Shown: positions 28,301 through 37,272 of the stretch, in pieces
Layout of the letters: the number at the start of each line of letters is the position of its first letter
How positions within the stretch are numbered: the first letter of the stretch is position 1
Assembly (NCBI GenBank): GCA_021775095.1
Contig: JAJFII010000009.1
Location: forward strand, 1 to 64,000
Direction of reading: 5' to 3'
From: Rhodospirillales bacterium
Lineage (GTDB): Bacteria > Pseudomonadota > Alphaproteobacteria > Rhodospirillales > Casp-alpha2
DNA: 64,000 nt
The notes under the pieces: generated by a model
What the model was told of the DNA's origin: nothing
The model's input: the letters and a program-made list of their open reading frames with translations, nothing else
Database searches by the model: none
Position numbers and translations under genes: made by a program

Positions 28301-28512
28301 GCTTGTTGCCTCTGGTGGTTTTCCCCGGCGCCGGATCGGAGCTGTATCGGGGTTTGGGCTCGGTTGTGGTCGGCGGCTTGTCACTGTCGGCGATTTTGAC
28401 CCTGGCGATCATTCCCCTGTTGTTGGCCGTGTTTCTAAAGGCCCCGGCGACGCGCCCGCAAACCCAGGCCGATCTTGAAGCACCGGCCCTGCAGGTGAAA
28501 CCGGCGGAATAA
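25312..28512 (+). CDS. RND-family efflux transporter, inner-membrane pump subunit
   Basis: 1066 residues, typical of hydrophobe/amphiphile efflux pumps (AcrB/MexB class). Seen: N-terminal helix (MNIIALAIKRPMAVVAGVLM), two large periplasmic loops, and the fourth helix carrying the proton-relay aspartate (AFSVGLVVDAAIVVLENIYR). A second half begins near ISRKPLAALLALIIC and has the repeated GFVILIGIVVNNAILLVDQT. No membrane-fusion protein or outer-membrane channel gene is adjacent, so partners must be elsewhere. Substrate unknown. Confidence 0.92.
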   Translation: MNIIALAIKRPMAVVAGVLMLVVLGLAAMRTIPIQLTPDVTRPLLVVLTYWSGVAPLEVEREITNKIEQELAGIEGLEVISSQSQLGRSRISLEFNVEQNMDRAFMLVSNRLNGVTNLPDEATEPRIRTSTSDDVPIARFAITHTGDNQTPIETYGDFVNDIVVDRLERVKGVSQISASGGSGRELQVVVEPDALARYKLTVPQVMQALRGANATITGGAVDEGKRRYIVRTDSDTSSIELVEKVVLNTYFDAARQRLVNVTVGDVAHVQFGFEEPTSQRRFNGQPMIRLNAIRETGANVIATMEGLRAAADDLNKTILADENLKMELFYDETVYITSAISLVQQNIYVGGTLAALILLLFLRSARATLIVSIAIPVSVIGAFVAMALLGRSLNVISLAGIAFSVGLVVDAAIVVLENIYRYREKGEPAEKAALIGTKQVWGAILASALTTVAVFAPLLILQLQAGQLFRDIAVAISVSVLLSLLVSVTVIPVLAKTLLAKDQGSLSDKRLRLPFIDPLARAFVNGVLALLGKIISRKPLAALLALIICATTGFGTVYMLPKLDYLPDGNRNFVFGRIQPPPGFNLETTSAVAERIENAVRPLWSRVSGAESAPGEPPKISNFFFLAFRNFTLVGASAVDITRAGELVPVLRKTVFDEPGMRGIIAQSSIFGRQIGGSRVINLDISGENLDQILEIARTADQLVRRALPSGEGNQVRPRPGLEIDAPEVRVLPNLQRLASAGLTAKDLGQTIDVLNEGARVLEINVGSKRLDLTLKGPDNVVNSTQGIENLPIVTGTGGIVPAQSLADIEVTVGPGEIRHMERTRTVTLQIRPAKRLPLETAIGILQTEVFDKLRAEGLPPGIKLSLSGAADNLTKTWNALKLNLLVAIVIVYLVMAVLFESLLFPLVILFSVPLATAGGVAGLALLNTVVAQPLDMMTMLGFVILIGIVVNNAILLVDQTLQHLRLEGMAPADSILAATRSRMRPIFMSTLTSIFGLLPLVVFPGAGSELYRGLGSVVVGGLSLSAILTLAIIPLLLAVFLKAPATRPQTQADLEAPALQVKPAE

Positions 28513-28517
28513 GCCCT

Positions 28518-28547
28518 TGTCCTGTACCCCCCTGTCCTGTGCCCCCC
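28518..28547 (+). repeat. Two tandem copies of a 15-bp C-rich unit
   Basis: TGTCCTGTRCCCCCC occurs at 28518-28532 and 28533-28547, differing at one base, with a partial third copy after it. It lies six bases after the RND stop codon. It could be replication-slippage sequence without function. Confidence 0.6.
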
Positions 28548-28637
28548 CTGTCCCGGATCCCGCATCCAATAGGGTCTGGTCTGAACCTGTCCGTATGTTA
28601 GATTGTGGTTTCGAGGGATCTAAGGCGGGAGATTGTC

Positions 28638-29378
28638 GTGCTGGGTGTTATTGGGGCCATGAACGAAGAAGTGCAGCTGTTGCTCAATGAAGTGACCGAC
28701 AAAAAAGAAGCTGTGCATGCGGAAATCGTGGTGACCACAGGCAACTACAAAGGCACCGCCATTGCTCTGGCCCAATCGGGCATTGGTAAAGTCAATGCCA
28801 CCATTTGCACCCAGATGCTGATCGATTTATTCCGTCCGGAAAAGTTAATTTTCAGTGGCGTTGCCGGCGGATTGCTGCCCAATATGCAGGCCGGAGATAT
28901 CATCGTCGCCAGTCATGTGGTTCAATACGATATGGATTTGACGGCCTTTGGCCGCCGCCACGGCGAAACCCCGGGCCGCGACCGGTTGATTGAATGCAAT
29001 CCGGATTTGGTTGCCAAAGCCACCTCGGCCTTTGACAGCGCGTTCGAAGATCAGGAGGACGCGCCAAACCTGATGCTTGGCACGGTGGCCTCCGGCGACC
29101 GGTTTGTGCAGGACAAAAATATGTTGCGTTGGCTGCAACGGGAATTTGCCGCCTTGGCGACGGAGATGGAAGGCGCCGCCTTCGGTCACACCTGTTCGCT
29201 CAACGGACTGCCGTTTGTCGTGATCCGTGCCCTGTCCGATGGTTCGAGCGATACCGCATCCGGCGATTTTGAAAGCAACCTCAGCAAAGCCTGTCTCAAT
29301 TCCTTCCAATTGATGGACCGGATGATCCCCGACGCCATGACCAAACGCGAACGGCGGGCCGGCGACCGCCGGGTTTAG
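28638..29378 (+). CDS. mtnN: 5'-methylthioadenosine/S-adenosylhomocysteine nucleosidase
   Basis: About 246 residues. Cleaves MTA or SAH to adenine and a ribosyl product, feeding methionine salvage. Phosphorylase-fold motifs: LGVIGAMNEEVQLL at the N-terminus with catalytic Glu, AQSGIGKVNATICTQMLID, FSGVAGGLLPNMQAGDIIVA, EMEGAAFGHTC and VIRALSDGSSDTA with the catalytic Asp. GTG 28638 is chosen, with GGGAGA five bases upstream; the frame is open from 28605. The length is slightly over the E. coli enzyme because of a basic C-terminal tail (TKRERRAGDRR). Confidence 0.88.
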   Translation: MLGVIGAMNEEVQLLLNEVTDKKEAVHAEIVVTTGNYKGTAIALAQSGIGKVNATICTQMLIDLFRPEKLIFSGVAGGLLPNMQAGDIIVASHVVQYDMDLTAFGRRHGETPGRDRLIECNPDLVAKATSAFDSAFEDQEDAPNLMLGTVASGDRFVQDKNMLRWLQREFAALATEMEGAAFGHTCSLNGLPFVVIRALSDGSSDTASGDFESNLSKACLNSFQLMDRMIPDAMTKRERRAGDRRV

Positions 29379-29825
29379 GGTGCCGTGGGTTGCTCCTGTG
29401 AAGTGGGTCTTTGCAGCCATCTGGCGACGGATTATCCGCGCCGATAAATCAACTTCAATGCATTTCATTTATCGTCGGGTGTCGAAACACGCCGGAATTC
29501 GTAAATGCTTTGTCCGTTCATTCGGCAATTTCGATACCTGATTATTTGGCCGACTGCGGTAACCCGTACCTGGGACTGCGGTTTCATGCAGCTTCGCAGG
29601 TCTTAGACCTGCAGACGCGACTTTAAAATTTTCTCTATGATCGTTTTGGATAGGGTCTATTCAAACCCGTTTGCGGGCTTGAGCATCTGCCATGTGCTGC
29701 GCTATAAAAACTGTCCGTCTACGGTTGTAAAATCAAAAAGTACGTATTTTTGGGAACGGTAGCACGGCCTTACAACTCGACCGCATTTTGATGTCGATAC
29801 ATAAACAATAGGGAGAAAATAACGA
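29379..29825 (+). promoter_or_regulatory. 447-bp intergenic region before the TRAP transporter genes
   Basis: No gene is supported here. It is less GC-rich than its neighbours. A perfect 7-bp hairpin (GCAGGTC 29596-29602, loop TTA, GACCTGC 29606-29612) is present without a clear T-run. A ribosome site (AGGGAG) precedes the TRAP start at 29826. The region probably carries the TRAP promoter; no box could be assigned confidently. Confidence 0.35.
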
Positions 29826-30833
29826 ATGAGCACTCTTTTATCAAAAATGTTACGTCCGGCGTTGGTTGTCGCCTTCACCGGGTTCACCATGGTTTCGGCT
29901 GCACAGGCCGAAAAATTTACTTTGCACGGTGCCAGCCAGTTTGACGAAAGGCATGCATTTACTCGGCTGATGCGTAAATTTGAACAGCTTACCAAACTGT
30001 ATTACAGCGGTGAGCACGAAGTTGAATTCATCATGCACCTCAATAGCGAGTTGGGCCTTGAAAAGGATTATGTTGCTTACATGAACCAAGGGTTATCCGT
30101 CGACTACGCAGTTGCTTCACCTTCCCATATGTCAACGTTTTCTAAACTGGCAACGGTCCTTGATCCTCCGATGTTATACCGTGATGCCGGTCACTGGAGT
30201 AAAGTTCTGGCGAGTGATGTCCTCAAACCGGTTGTTGATGATATTTACAAACGCGCCGACATTTTATTGCTGGGTTACGGCGGCGGTGGCGTTCGTCATC
30301 TGATCGTCAATAAGCCGGTAACAAATATGGCGGAAATAAAAAAGGTGCCGATCCGGGTCATGGGCGCACCGATCCAAACCAAATTGTTCGATGCTTTTGG
30401 GATGTCGCCGAATGTCATCGCCTATTCGGAAGTCTATAACGCCATTCAAACCGGGGTTATTGATGCGGCGGAAAACGAAGCGGCCGGTATCCGTCAAATG
30501 AAGTTCTATGAAGTCGGGCCGAACATTTCGCTGACCGCCCATTCGATTACCGTACGTCCTTTGGCGATAAGCGGGAAAACACTTCGCAAATTGCCGGAAG
30601 ATTTGCAGGTGGCAATTATCCAGGCGGGCAAAGACGCCGGTACCTATGGTCGGGTTACCGAACTTACCGAAGGATCTGGAATTATGAGCGAAATGGAAAA
30701 AAGTGGTAAACTGAAAACCGTTATGTTTACGGAGCGTGACAAATTGATCGCTGCCGCGACGCCGGTTTTGAAGGAGTATTTCAACGATCTGGGGCAAAGC
30801 GCGCTTTACGATGCGATTCAGGCCGTGAAATAA
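29826..30833 (+). CDS. TRAP transporter, periplasmic substrate-binding protein (DctP type)
   Basis: 335 residues. A signal peptide ends at AAQA (near residue 28), followed by a DctP-type fold: the central PIRVMGAPIQTKLFDAFGMS supplies the conserved Arg that binds a substrate carboxylate, then AYSEVYNAIQTGVIDAAENE. The ligand is therefore likely an organic acid such as a sugar acid or dicarboxylate; no specific ligand can be assigned. Strong ribosome site AGGGAGAA. It heads a P-Q-M operon and is followed by a terminator-like hairpin. Confidence 0.92.
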   Translation: MSTLLSKMLRPALVVAFTGFTMVSAAQAEKFTLHGASQFDERHAFTRLMRKFEQLTKLYYSGEHEVEFIMHLNSELGLEKDYVAYMNQGLSVDYAVASPSHMSTFSKLATVLDPPMLYRDAGHWSKVLASDVLKPVVDDIYKRADILLLGYGGGGVRHLIVNKPVTNMAEIKKVPIRVMGAPIQTKLFDAFGMSPNVIAYSEVYNAIQTGVIDAAENEAAGIRQMKFYEVGPNISLTAHSITVRPLAISGKTLRKLPEDLQVAIIQAGKDAGTYGRVTELTEGSGIMSEMEKSGKLKTVMFTERDKLIAAATPVLKEYFNDLGQSALYDAIQAVK

Positions 30834-30867
30834 ATTTAATACCCACGTAGAAGATATGTTTGAATGG

Positions 30868-30903
30868 AAAGGTCGGCGATGGATAAGTCGCCGACCTTTT
30901 CTT
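30868..30903 (+). terminator. Terminator-like hairpin between TRAP binding protein and membrane genes
   Basis: AAAGGTCGGCGA (30868-30879) pairs perfectly with TCGCCGACCTTT (30888-30899) over 12 bp with an 8-base loop, followed by a T-rich run. It lies between dctP-type and dctQ-type genes, so it probably acts as a partial terminator that lets the binding protein be made in excess over the membrane subunits. Confidence 0.8.
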
Positions 30904-30925
30904 CTCATGCTGGATTGGGGTTGAC

Positions 30926-31411
30926 GTGTCGATGAAAAAAATTATCAACGGTTATTTTGTGTTTCTTAAAGGTGCGCTGACCGTTTTGATGGGCGTATTA
31001 ATTATCCCCGTTACCATGCAAATATTTGCCCGCTACGTGGATTTTGTACCGCGCTATGTTTGGACTGAAGAGTTGGCGCGGTTTTGTTTCATCTGGATTA
31101 TTCTGGTCGGCGCGATGATTGCGATGCGCGAGAACGAGCATTTTACCGTGGATTTGCTGCCAACACCCAAGACAGACCGGGGCAAGGCAATCTCGTTTTT
31201 CTTTGTTGATTTGATGACCTTTACCATGGCGGCCATATTTGTGGTTTGGGGATGGCCACTTGTTGAGTTTGGATTGTTGCAAACCTCCGAAATGGCCGAA
31301 TTGCCCATGGTATTTATATACATGGCTTGGCCGTTGACAGGCTTAACATGGATTCTTTTCCTGAGCGAACGCGTCGCTGATCATATTAAATTATTTAGAG
31401 GTATCGCTTAA
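30926..31411 (+). CDS. TRAP transporter small membrane subunit (DctQ type)
   Basis: About 161 residues with four hydrophobic helices. Family motif WTEELARFCFIWIILVGA lies in the second helix region, followed by MRENEHFTVDLLP. It forms the membrane complex with the DctM-type protein and binds the periplasmic receptor complex. GTG 30926 or ATG 30932 could be the start. Its stop overlaps the next start (TAATG). Confidence 0.9.
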   Translation: MSMKKIINGYFVFLKGALTVLMGVLIIPVTMQIFARYVDFVPRYVWTEELARFCFIWIILVGAMIAMRENEHFTVDLLPTPKTDRGKAISFFFVDLMTFTMAAIFVVWGWPLVEFGLLQTSEMAELPMVFIYMAWPLTGLTWILFLSERVADHIKLFRGIA

Positions 31412-32712
31412 TGACCGCTGTAGAAGTCGCGGCGATATTATTCCCGCTTTTTGTTATTCTCGTTATATTTCGCGTGCCGGTTGCGATCGCGCTAGGTTTG
31501 GCCTGCATCCCGGTGTTTCTGCTGGAAGAACGATTAACGCCCCTGTTGCTCATGAACGAGATGTTCAAGTCCTACAACTCGTTTTTGTTGCTGGCGGTTC
31601 CGTTCTTTTTGTTAGCCGCCAATATTATGAACGCCGCAGGTATTACCGATCGGTTAATTCGCCTGTCGCGCGCCATGGTCGGACATATGCCCGGTGGCTT
31701 GGGCCATGTGAACGTTGTTGTAAGTATGTTGTTCGCCGGAATATCAGGATCATCGACGGCGGATGCCGCAGGGATCGGCTCGCTGTTAATTCCGCAAATG
31801 AAAAAACAAGGGTATTCAGCCAGCTTTTCCGTTGCCATAACGGCCTGCTCGTCGGTCATGGGGGTGGTCATACCCCCCAGCATTTTGATGGTGGTATGGG
31901 GTGGATTGATGTCGGTATCCATCGGCGGATTGTTTTTAGCCGGAGTTATTCCAGGCATCCTCATCGCCGGCTCACAAATGTTGGCCGTCTATATTTTCGC
32001 TAAAATATACCATTACCCGATTTATACCCGATCTTCTCTCAAAGAGTTTTTCCTTGCTGTTTTCAATGCCATTCCGCCACTGATGACGCCTTTAATCATC
32101 GTCGGCGGCATTGTCGGCGGTTTTTTCACGCCGACGGAAGCATCCGTGATCGCGGTGCTCTATTCCGTATTGTTGGGCGGTATTTTTTACCGGACCATCG
32201 GCTTTCACAATATTCCGTCAATCCTGTTTAATTCTGCTAAATTTGCCGCAATGTCGTTGTTTTGCATTGGCACTGCATCGGCATTCGGCTGGTTGCTTGC
32301 CTACTTTAAAATCCCCTTAGCCGTGGTCGCTTTTTTGGAACCCTACGGGGTTGGCCCGACCAGTACCGGATTGATCGTCGCCGGCTCATTTCTGTTAATC
32401 GGAATGTTTATTGATGCCATACCGGCAATCATTATCTTAGGCACCGTTCTTTGGCCGCTGGCTGAAGTCTCGCATATGCATCCCATACACTTTGCGATTA
32501 TCGGCGTCATTTCACTGGCCTTTGGTCTGGTGACGCCACCCTATGGTCTTTGTCTTCTTATCGCTTGTCGAGTCGGCGACATTGAAGTCAAGGCGGCGCT
32601 GCGCGATGTCGCTATTGTCCTGTGTCCGATGTTCGCCGTCCTGTTGATTGTTATCTTTTTCCCCGAACTGATACTGATGCTGCCCAAACTGTTGATGGCA
32701 AAATTTATTTGA
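31411..32712 (+). CDS. TRAP transporter large membrane subunit (DctM type)
   Basis: 433 residues and about 12 hydrophobic helices; the ion-coupled transport channel. Family motifs include LAVPFFLLAANIMNAAGITD, FAGISGSSTADAAGIGSLLI and PPSILMVVWGG, with the second repeat FTPTEASVIAVLYS and LAFGLVTPPYGLCLLIAC. Translationally coupled to the DctQ-type gene. The operon ends here, 70 bases before the convergent wecC terminator hairpin. Confidence 0.93.
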   Translation: MTAVEVAAILFPLFVILVIFRVPVAIALGLACIPVFLLEERLTPLLLMNEMFKSYNSFLLLAVPFFLLAANIMNAAGITDRLIRLSRAMVGHMPGGLGHVNVVVSMLFAGISGSSTADAAGIGSLLIPQMKKQGYSASFSVAITACSSVMGVVIPPSILMVVWGGLMSVSIGGLFLAGVIPGILIAGSQMLAVYIFAKIYHYPIYTRSSLKEFFLAVFNAIPPLMTPLIIVGGIVGGFFTPTEASVIAVLYSVLLGGIFYRTIGFHNIPSILFNSAKFAAMSLFCIGTASAFGWLLAYFKIPLAVVAFLEPYGVGPTSTGLIVAGSFLLIGMFIDAIPAIIILGTVLWPLAEVSHMHPIHFAIIGVISLAFGLVTPPYGLCLLIACRVGDIEVKAALRDVAIVLCPMFAVLLIVIFFPELILMLPKLLMAKFI

Positions 32713-32760
32713 TGACACAATTAAAGGTTTGAAAATTAACCAAATGTTTGAAAATAAACT

Positions 32761-32794
32761 TTTGTGGAAGTGCGCCAGTGATTACTTCCACAAA
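32761..32794 (-). terminator. Hairpin overlapping the end of wecC
   Basis: TTTGTGGAAGT (32761-32771) and ACTTCCACAAA (32784-32794) form a perfect 11-bp stem with a 12-base loop. Read on the minus strand it includes the wecC stop codon (32782-32784) and is followed by an A/T-rich run with TTTATTTT. It probably ends the wecBC transcript. Confidence 0.55.
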
Positions 32795-34035
32795 CCCCGG
32801 GTGTCGAGGATGGTCTTGTCCGGGTAGTCGTCCGGCACCATATCGCGAAATGGCGTGTGGTCGGTGAGCAGGACGATAATGTCACAAGTCTGCAGCGCCG
32901 TCTCGAGACTGGTGAGGGTCACGCCGGGTTGGTTTTGCAGCGGTCCTGGCAACTCCTGACAATAGGGTTCAACCACGTTCAAGGTCAAATCACCGCTCCG
33001 CGCCAGGTCAACGACCACAGCAACGGCCGGGCTTTCCCGCAAATCATCAATGTCGGCCTTATAAGCCAGTCCCAGGCAGGCGATTGAGGCGGTACCCTTA
33101 CCCCGTGCCGCATCGCGGACGGAATTGGCAATATGCGCCGGTTTGCTGTCGTTGACGCCCCGGGCCGCCTTAATCAGCGGCGTTATGTCGGGTGCCGAAT
33201 CAACGATGAACCAGGGATCGACGGCAATACAATGACCGCCCACACCTGGGCCTGGATTGAGGATGTTGACCCGTGGGTGGCGGTTGGCCAGGCGGATGGC
33301 TTCCCAGGCATCGATATCCAGGGCATCGCAGACCAGTGACAATTCGTTGGCAAAGGCAATGTTCACATCGCGGTAGGCGTTTTCCGACAATTTAACCAGT
33401 TCTGCGGTCCGCGCCGAGCTCAGCAGGCATTCCCCTTCGATGGCAATGCGGTACAGCTGAGCGGCGCGTTTGGCACAACGGGGACTGACACCGCCGACAA
33501 CCCGGTCGTTACGGACCAGTTCAATCAATACCCGTCCCGGCAGAACCCGCTCCGGGCTGTGGGCAATCTGAATGTCGGCTGCATCGCCGGCGCCGTCGGG
33601 GAAGCTTAAATCCGGGCGGGCTGCGGCCAGCCAACCGGACGCCTGGTCGGTGGTGCCAACCGGGCAAGTGGATTCAATGATCACCAGGTCGCCCTTTTTG
33701 ACAACCGGTGCGAGGCTTTCGACCGCCGCTTTCACATAACTGAGATCGGGTTTTTTGCCGTCAGTGAAAGGCGTCGGTACAGCAATAATAAACGCGTCTG
33801 CGGTTTCCGGTATGGTTTTGGCCCTGAGTTTGCCGGCGGCAACGGCACCTTTGACCAAAATATCCAGATCTGGTTCGACAATGTGGACCTTGCCGTCATT
33901 GATCAATGCCACCGCCCGTTGGTCAATATCAACCCCTAAGACATCGACGCCGCGACTGGCGAAAACGGCGGCCGTTGGCAAGCCAACATATCCCAGGCCA
34001 AGGACACAGATTTTGTTAAAGGCGTGCAGGGTCAT
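32782..34035 (-). CDS. wecC: UDP-N-acetyl-D-mannosamine dehydrogenase
   Basis: 417 residues. Oxidises UDP-ManNAc to UDP-ManNAc uronic acid with two NAD+. Features: Rossmann motif [26 protein letters not shown]-like segment [14 protein letters not shown]; catalytic region [17 protein letters not shown] with the active-site cysteine; and C-terminal domain with [17 protein letters not shown]. It overlaps the upstream epimerase gene by four bases, so the two form an operon for ManNAcA used in a surface polysaccharide. Confidence 0.92.
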   Translation of the reverse strand: MTLHAFNKICVLGLGYVGLPTAAVFASRGVDVLGVDIDQRAVALINDGKVHIVEPDLDILVKGAVAAGKLRAKTIPETADAFIIAVPTPFTDGKKPDLSYVKAAVESLAPVVKKGDLVIIESTCPVGTTDQASGWLAAARPDLSFPDGAGDAADIQIAHSPERVLPGRVLIELVRNDRVVGGVSPRCAKRAAQLYRIAIEGECLLSSARTAELVKLSENAYRDVNIAFANELSLVCDALDIDAWEAIRLANRHPRVNILNPGPGVGGHCIAVDPWFIVDSAPDITPLIKAARGVNDSKPAHIANSVRDAARGKGTASIACLGLAYKADIDDLRESPAVAVVVDLARSGDLTLNVVEPYCQELPGPLQNQPGVTLTSLETALQTCDIIVLLTDHTPFRDMVPDDYPDKTILDTRGLWK

Positions 34036-35150
34036 TTGGTTTTGATTAACTCCTCAACGATGCGCTGGCTGGCGTGGCCGTCACCATAGGGGTTGTGGGC
34101 CCTCGACATGGTGTCGTAATGGTCTTGATGGTCAAGCAGCAATTGGGTTTCTCTGACAATTTGCGCGGCGTCGGTACCGACCAGGCGAACTGTCCCGGCG
34201 GCCACGGCCTCCGGTCGTTCGGTGACATCGCGCATTACCAGAACGGGTTTGCCGAGCGACGGCGCTTCTTCCTGGACGCCACCGGAATCGGTTATCACCA
34301 AATGGGCACGGTTCATTAAATAAACAAACGGGACATAGTCCTGTGGTTCAATCAAATGAACGGCCGATAAGGTGCCGAGTTTTCGATAGACGGGTTCGCG
34401 AACCTGGGGGTTCAGGTGAACGGGATAGACCAATTCAATATCATCGCGCGTCGCCAGTTCGGCGAGGGCACTGCAGATGGCGTCAAATCCCTGGCCGAAG
34501 TTTTCGCGCCGGTGGCCGGTAACCAGGATCAGACGTTTTTGGTCATCCAGGAAATTAAAATGCGACCGCAAACCACCGGCCAGGACAACATCCTTTTTTA
34601 TCCGTTCAACCACGTCAAATAACGCGTCTATCACCGTATTTCCGGTAATGGAAATCCCATCCTCGGCGATATGTGCCTGACGCAAATGGGTTGCAGCACC
34701 CGCGGTCGGGGCAAAATGCAGGTCACATAATTGGTCGGTAAGGACCCGGTTGATTTCTTCGGGAAACGGCGCATAACGATCTCCGGTCCTTAATCCGGCT
34801 TCCACATGGGCGACCGGGATGCGCAGATAAAACGCCGCCAGGGCCGCAGCAAAACTGGTTGTGGTGTCGCCATGGACAAGGATCCGGTCCGGCTTGAAAT
34901 TTTTCAGAACCTCCGTGACACCGAGCAGGACGGCTTGGGTTATATGCGCCAGGTCCTGATTGGGACGCATGATGTCGAGATCAAAATCCGGATTGATATC
35001 AAACAGGCTGAGGACCTGGTCGAGCATTTCGCGGTGCTGCGCCGTGACGCAGACGGCGGCATCAAAATCACGGTGTTTCGCCAGCGCATTGACCAACGGT
35101 GCCATCTTGATGGCTTCCGGCCGGGTGCCAAAAATAGATAATATTCGCAT
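34032..35150 (-). CDS. wecB: UDP-N-acetylglucosamine 2-epimerase (non-hydrolysing)
   Basis: 372 residues. Converts UDP-GlcNAc to UDP-ManNAc, supplying the dehydrogenase encoded downstream. Features: [14 protein letters not shown] at the N-terminus, [49 protein letters not shown] and [20 protein letters not shown], all diagnostic. No glycosyltransferase or polymerase genes adjoin, so the consuming pathway is elsewhere. Confidence 0.94.
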   Translation of the reverse strand: MRILSIFGTRPEAIKMAPLVNALAKHRDFDAAVCVTAQHREMLDQVLSLFDINPDFDLDIMRPNQDLAHITQAVLLGVTEVLKNFKPDRILVHGDTTTSFAAALAAFYLRIPVAHVEAGLRTGDRYAPFPEEINRVLTDQLCDLHFAPTAGAATHLRQAHIAEDGISITGNTVIDALFDVVERIKKDVVLAGGLRSHFNFLDDQKRLILVTGHRRENFGQGFDAICSALAELATRDDIELVYPVHLNPQVREPVYRKLGTLSAVHLIEPQDYVPFVYLMNRAHLVITDSGGVQEEAPSLGKPVLVMRDVTERPEAVAAGTVRLVGTDAAQIVRETQLLLDHQDHYDTMSRAHNPYGDGHASQRIVEELIKTK

Positions 35151-35384
35151 TACGCTGTTGGGCCGCCTATCTATAGATGAGCCAATCGACTAAACCTGGA
35201 GATGCCTCCACAATCAGATGGATATCCCGACCGTGCCAAAAGGGCAAGCAGGGTTCTGTCCCAGCCATTGGCAATTGTTTTAAGCGCTGGTGTTATTGCC
35301 CAGAAACAAATATGTACGGGTCCCGGGTTGCTGAAATTGTATGTCGGCATTAGTATCAGGGAATACTTTCAAGGAGAGCTCGGT

Positions 35385-36116
35385 GTGCACCTGAAATCTG
35401 GACAAAACCGCCATTCGATGATCCAACGCGGGTTAATTGCCGGTGCCGTAGCAGCGATAACGCTGACTTTTGACCTGCCGCCTGCCCATGCCGAAAGCGG
35501 GTTTTCGGGTATGTATTTGCAGGGCATGGACAAACGCATCGCCGCCGCCCTCAGCATGGCGGAACCATCGGGGGTTCTGGTTCGTGATGTTGCCCTCGGC
35601 GGGCCGGCCGATCTTGGCGGTATCAAACGCGGTGATCTGATTGTCGACTATGCCGGCGCAGAAATTACCACCTTCAAACAACTGGTCGCCGTCGCGCAAA
35701 AAACCAATATCGGTCAAACCATCGAAGTCAAAGTCATTCGTGCCGGTGAACCGGTTGAACTGAAGTTGACCCTGGGCAAAAAAACCGAAGCCTGGAAAGT
35801 CAGTAAAGGGGCCGTTTCGGCGATTCCCAGCGTTGGCCTGACCCTGGCCGCAGTTACCCCCAAAATACGTAAGCGCTTTGGTTTGCGTTGGGGATCAACG
35901 GGCGTTCTCGTGACCTTGGTAGCTGCCGAACATGCCAAACGCCAGGTCCTCGAGCGGGGCGATATGATCGTCCAGGTAAATCAACAGGAAGTTTGGAATC
36001 CGGAACAGGTTACCCGGCTGTACGAAAAAGCCCGCGAAGAAAAACGGGATCGAATCCTGCTGCTGGTCGAACGCCTGGGTAATTTTCGATATTTGCTGAT
36101 GCCGGTTCGGGAATAG
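35385..36116 (+). CDS. Secreted PDZ-domain protein without a protease domain
   Basis: 243 residues. GTG 35385 is chosen because AAGGAG lies eight bases upstream, and it gives a signal-peptide N-terminus (RGLIAGAVAAITLTFDLPPA, cleavage near AHA). Two PDZ-like domains follow: one at about 45-130 (GVLVRDVALGGPADLGGIKRGD) and one at about 150-240 (STGVLVTLVAAEHAKRQVLE, then RGDMIVQVNQQEVW). They resemble DegP/DegQ PDZ modules, but no trypsin-like catalytic domain is present. It may bind unfolded peptides or regulate an envelope protease; the BepA-type protease gene is nearby. Confidence 0.75.
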   Translation: MHLKSGQNRHSMIQRGLIAGAVAAITLTFDLPPAHAESGFSGMYLQGMDKRIAAALSMAEPSGVLVRDVALGGPADLGGIKRGDLIVDYAGAEITTFKQLVAVAQKTNIGQTIEVKVIRAGEPVELKLTLGKKTEAWKVSKGAVSAIPSVGLTLAAVTPKIRKRFGLRWGSTGVLVTLVAAEHAKRQVLERGDMIVQVNQQEVWNPEQVTRLYEKAREEKRDRILLLVERLGNFRYLLMPVRE

Positions 36117-36151
36117 TCAAGGCCAGAGCGCCCTACGATCCCGCAAGTGCA

Positions 36152-36910
36152 TTAACTACCCCTGGCGTCTTTAATCAGACCCTTTAAGGTATCAAAATCG
36201 ATTGCGCCGGGAACCAATTCCGTTCCGATGATAAAGGCTGGCGTGCCACTAATACCCAGGGACTGGGCCAGTTGATGATTGTTGCGGATATCGTTTTCGA
36301 TTTCCGGGGACTGCATTGTTTTTGTCAAAGTGGCACCGTCCAGGCCCAAAGATTCGGCGACGGATACCACCTTATTTTGGTTGATGCCGCCACGTGATCC
36401 CATCAATGATTTATGAAAATCCATATATTTGTTGGGTGCCAGGCGCCAAACGGCTAAAGAAGCCCGTGCGGCGACAACGGATTCTGGTCCTAATATGGGA
36501 AATTCTTTGTAGACAACCCGGATATTTCCGTCCTCTTTCACGGCCTTTTCGACGGTTGGGGCCACCCGTTTGCAATAACTGCAGCGATAGTCAAAGAACT
36601 CAACAATGGTGACATCGCCTTTTGGATTGCCGGCGATCGGCGCATTGGGGTCGTTGATCAGTTTATCGTGGAAGGAAACCAGATTCTTTTTCGCTAAATT
36701 GCGTTTGTCTTCTTCCTCCTGGGCCTGCAGGCGCTGCACGGTCTGGAGAATAACGCGGGGGTTCTCCATAATATATTGGTGGATCATTTTGTTGATTTCT
36801 GAGCGCTGCGCCGGGGTCAAGTCCTCAGCAGCCGAAACCGGGTTCAGAGATGTTAAAAATACCAGAGCAAGAACAGCACTCAGGAAGGAAAGTCGGGAAA
36901 ACATCTTCAT
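36152..36910 (-). CDS. DsbA-family thiol:disulfide protein, periplasmic
   Basis: About 252 residues. Signal peptide (LSFLSAVLALVFLTSL, cleavage near VSA), an N-terminal helical extension (QRSEINKMIHQYIMENPRVI), then a thioredoxin fold with active-site CSYC in VTIVEFFDYRCSYCKRVAPT and cis-Pro segment GISGTPAFIIG. The extension resembles ScsC/Com1-like proteins, which are isomerase- or reductase-like. ATG 36910 is preferred over the longer open frame because it gives a clean signal peptide. Confidence 0.87.
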   Translation of the reverse strand: MKMFSRLSFLSAVLALVFLTSLNPVSAAEDLTPAQRSEINKMIHQYIMENPRVILQTVQRLQAQEEEDKRNLAKKNLVSFHDKLINDPNAPIAGNPKGDVTIVEFFDYRCSYCKRVAPTVEKAVKEDGNIRVVYKEFPILGPESVVAARASLAVWRLAPNKYMDFHKSLMGSRGGINQNKVVSVAESLGLDGATLTKTMQSPEIENDIRNNHQLAQSLGISGTPAFIIGTELVPGAIDFDTLKGLIKDARGS

Positions 36911-37272
36911 CAATAAAATCCACACTATTAAGACAAGGAGGCTGGCATCATCTGTGAGAATAACCACCAACACAAGGGGCGGATGGGGTATCTCACATGA
37001 AGTTGACCGGCCAGAGCATTTCCGGGCCAATAGGACGCCCTCTGACCCTGACCTTTAATTTTGTGACAAGCAGGGCATCGCAATGCAATGTATCGGGCAG
37101 GAGGCACGACGCTGTCATGGAATATGCGAAATATAAAGAACTGGGCCTTCGGTTGATATAACGGCCCGTCGGTGGCGTTGCCTTCCTTGCCCGATGCTTA
37201 GGCATCGCGTCGCGCCTAACCGAACGAACCGTTTTGCCCCATCAGAGTGCACCCTATTATCCCGCAGATGCT
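36911..37272. other. 362-bp intergenic region with a possible structured RNA
   Basis: No protein gene is supported. On either strand 37148-37224 can fold into nested stems: TTCGGTT (37148-37154) with AACCGAA (37218-37224); GGCG (37174-37177) with CGCC (37213-37216); and CGATGC (37192-37197) with GCATCG (37202-37207) closed by a four-base loop. It lies downstream of the DUF3047 gene and upstream of the dsbA-like gene, both on the minus strand. It may be a small RNA, a leader element or a terminator region; no known RNA family was recognised. Confidence 0.3.

Noticed and set aside
29596-29612. Rho-independent terminator after mtnN
   Set aside because: The hairpin is perfect but lies more than 200 bases after the stop and is not followed directly by a T-run.
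36993-37205. A 70-codon frame on the minus strand upstream of the DsbA-like gene
   Set aside because: Arg/Pro-rich, no domain, and it overlaps the structured repeat region; more likely non-coding.
37141-37224. 6S RNA, SRP RNA or tmRNA in the structured intergenic region
   Set aside because: The conserved sequence blocks of SRP RNA and tmRNA are absent, and the folding is too short for 6S RNA. Left as an unassigned structure.
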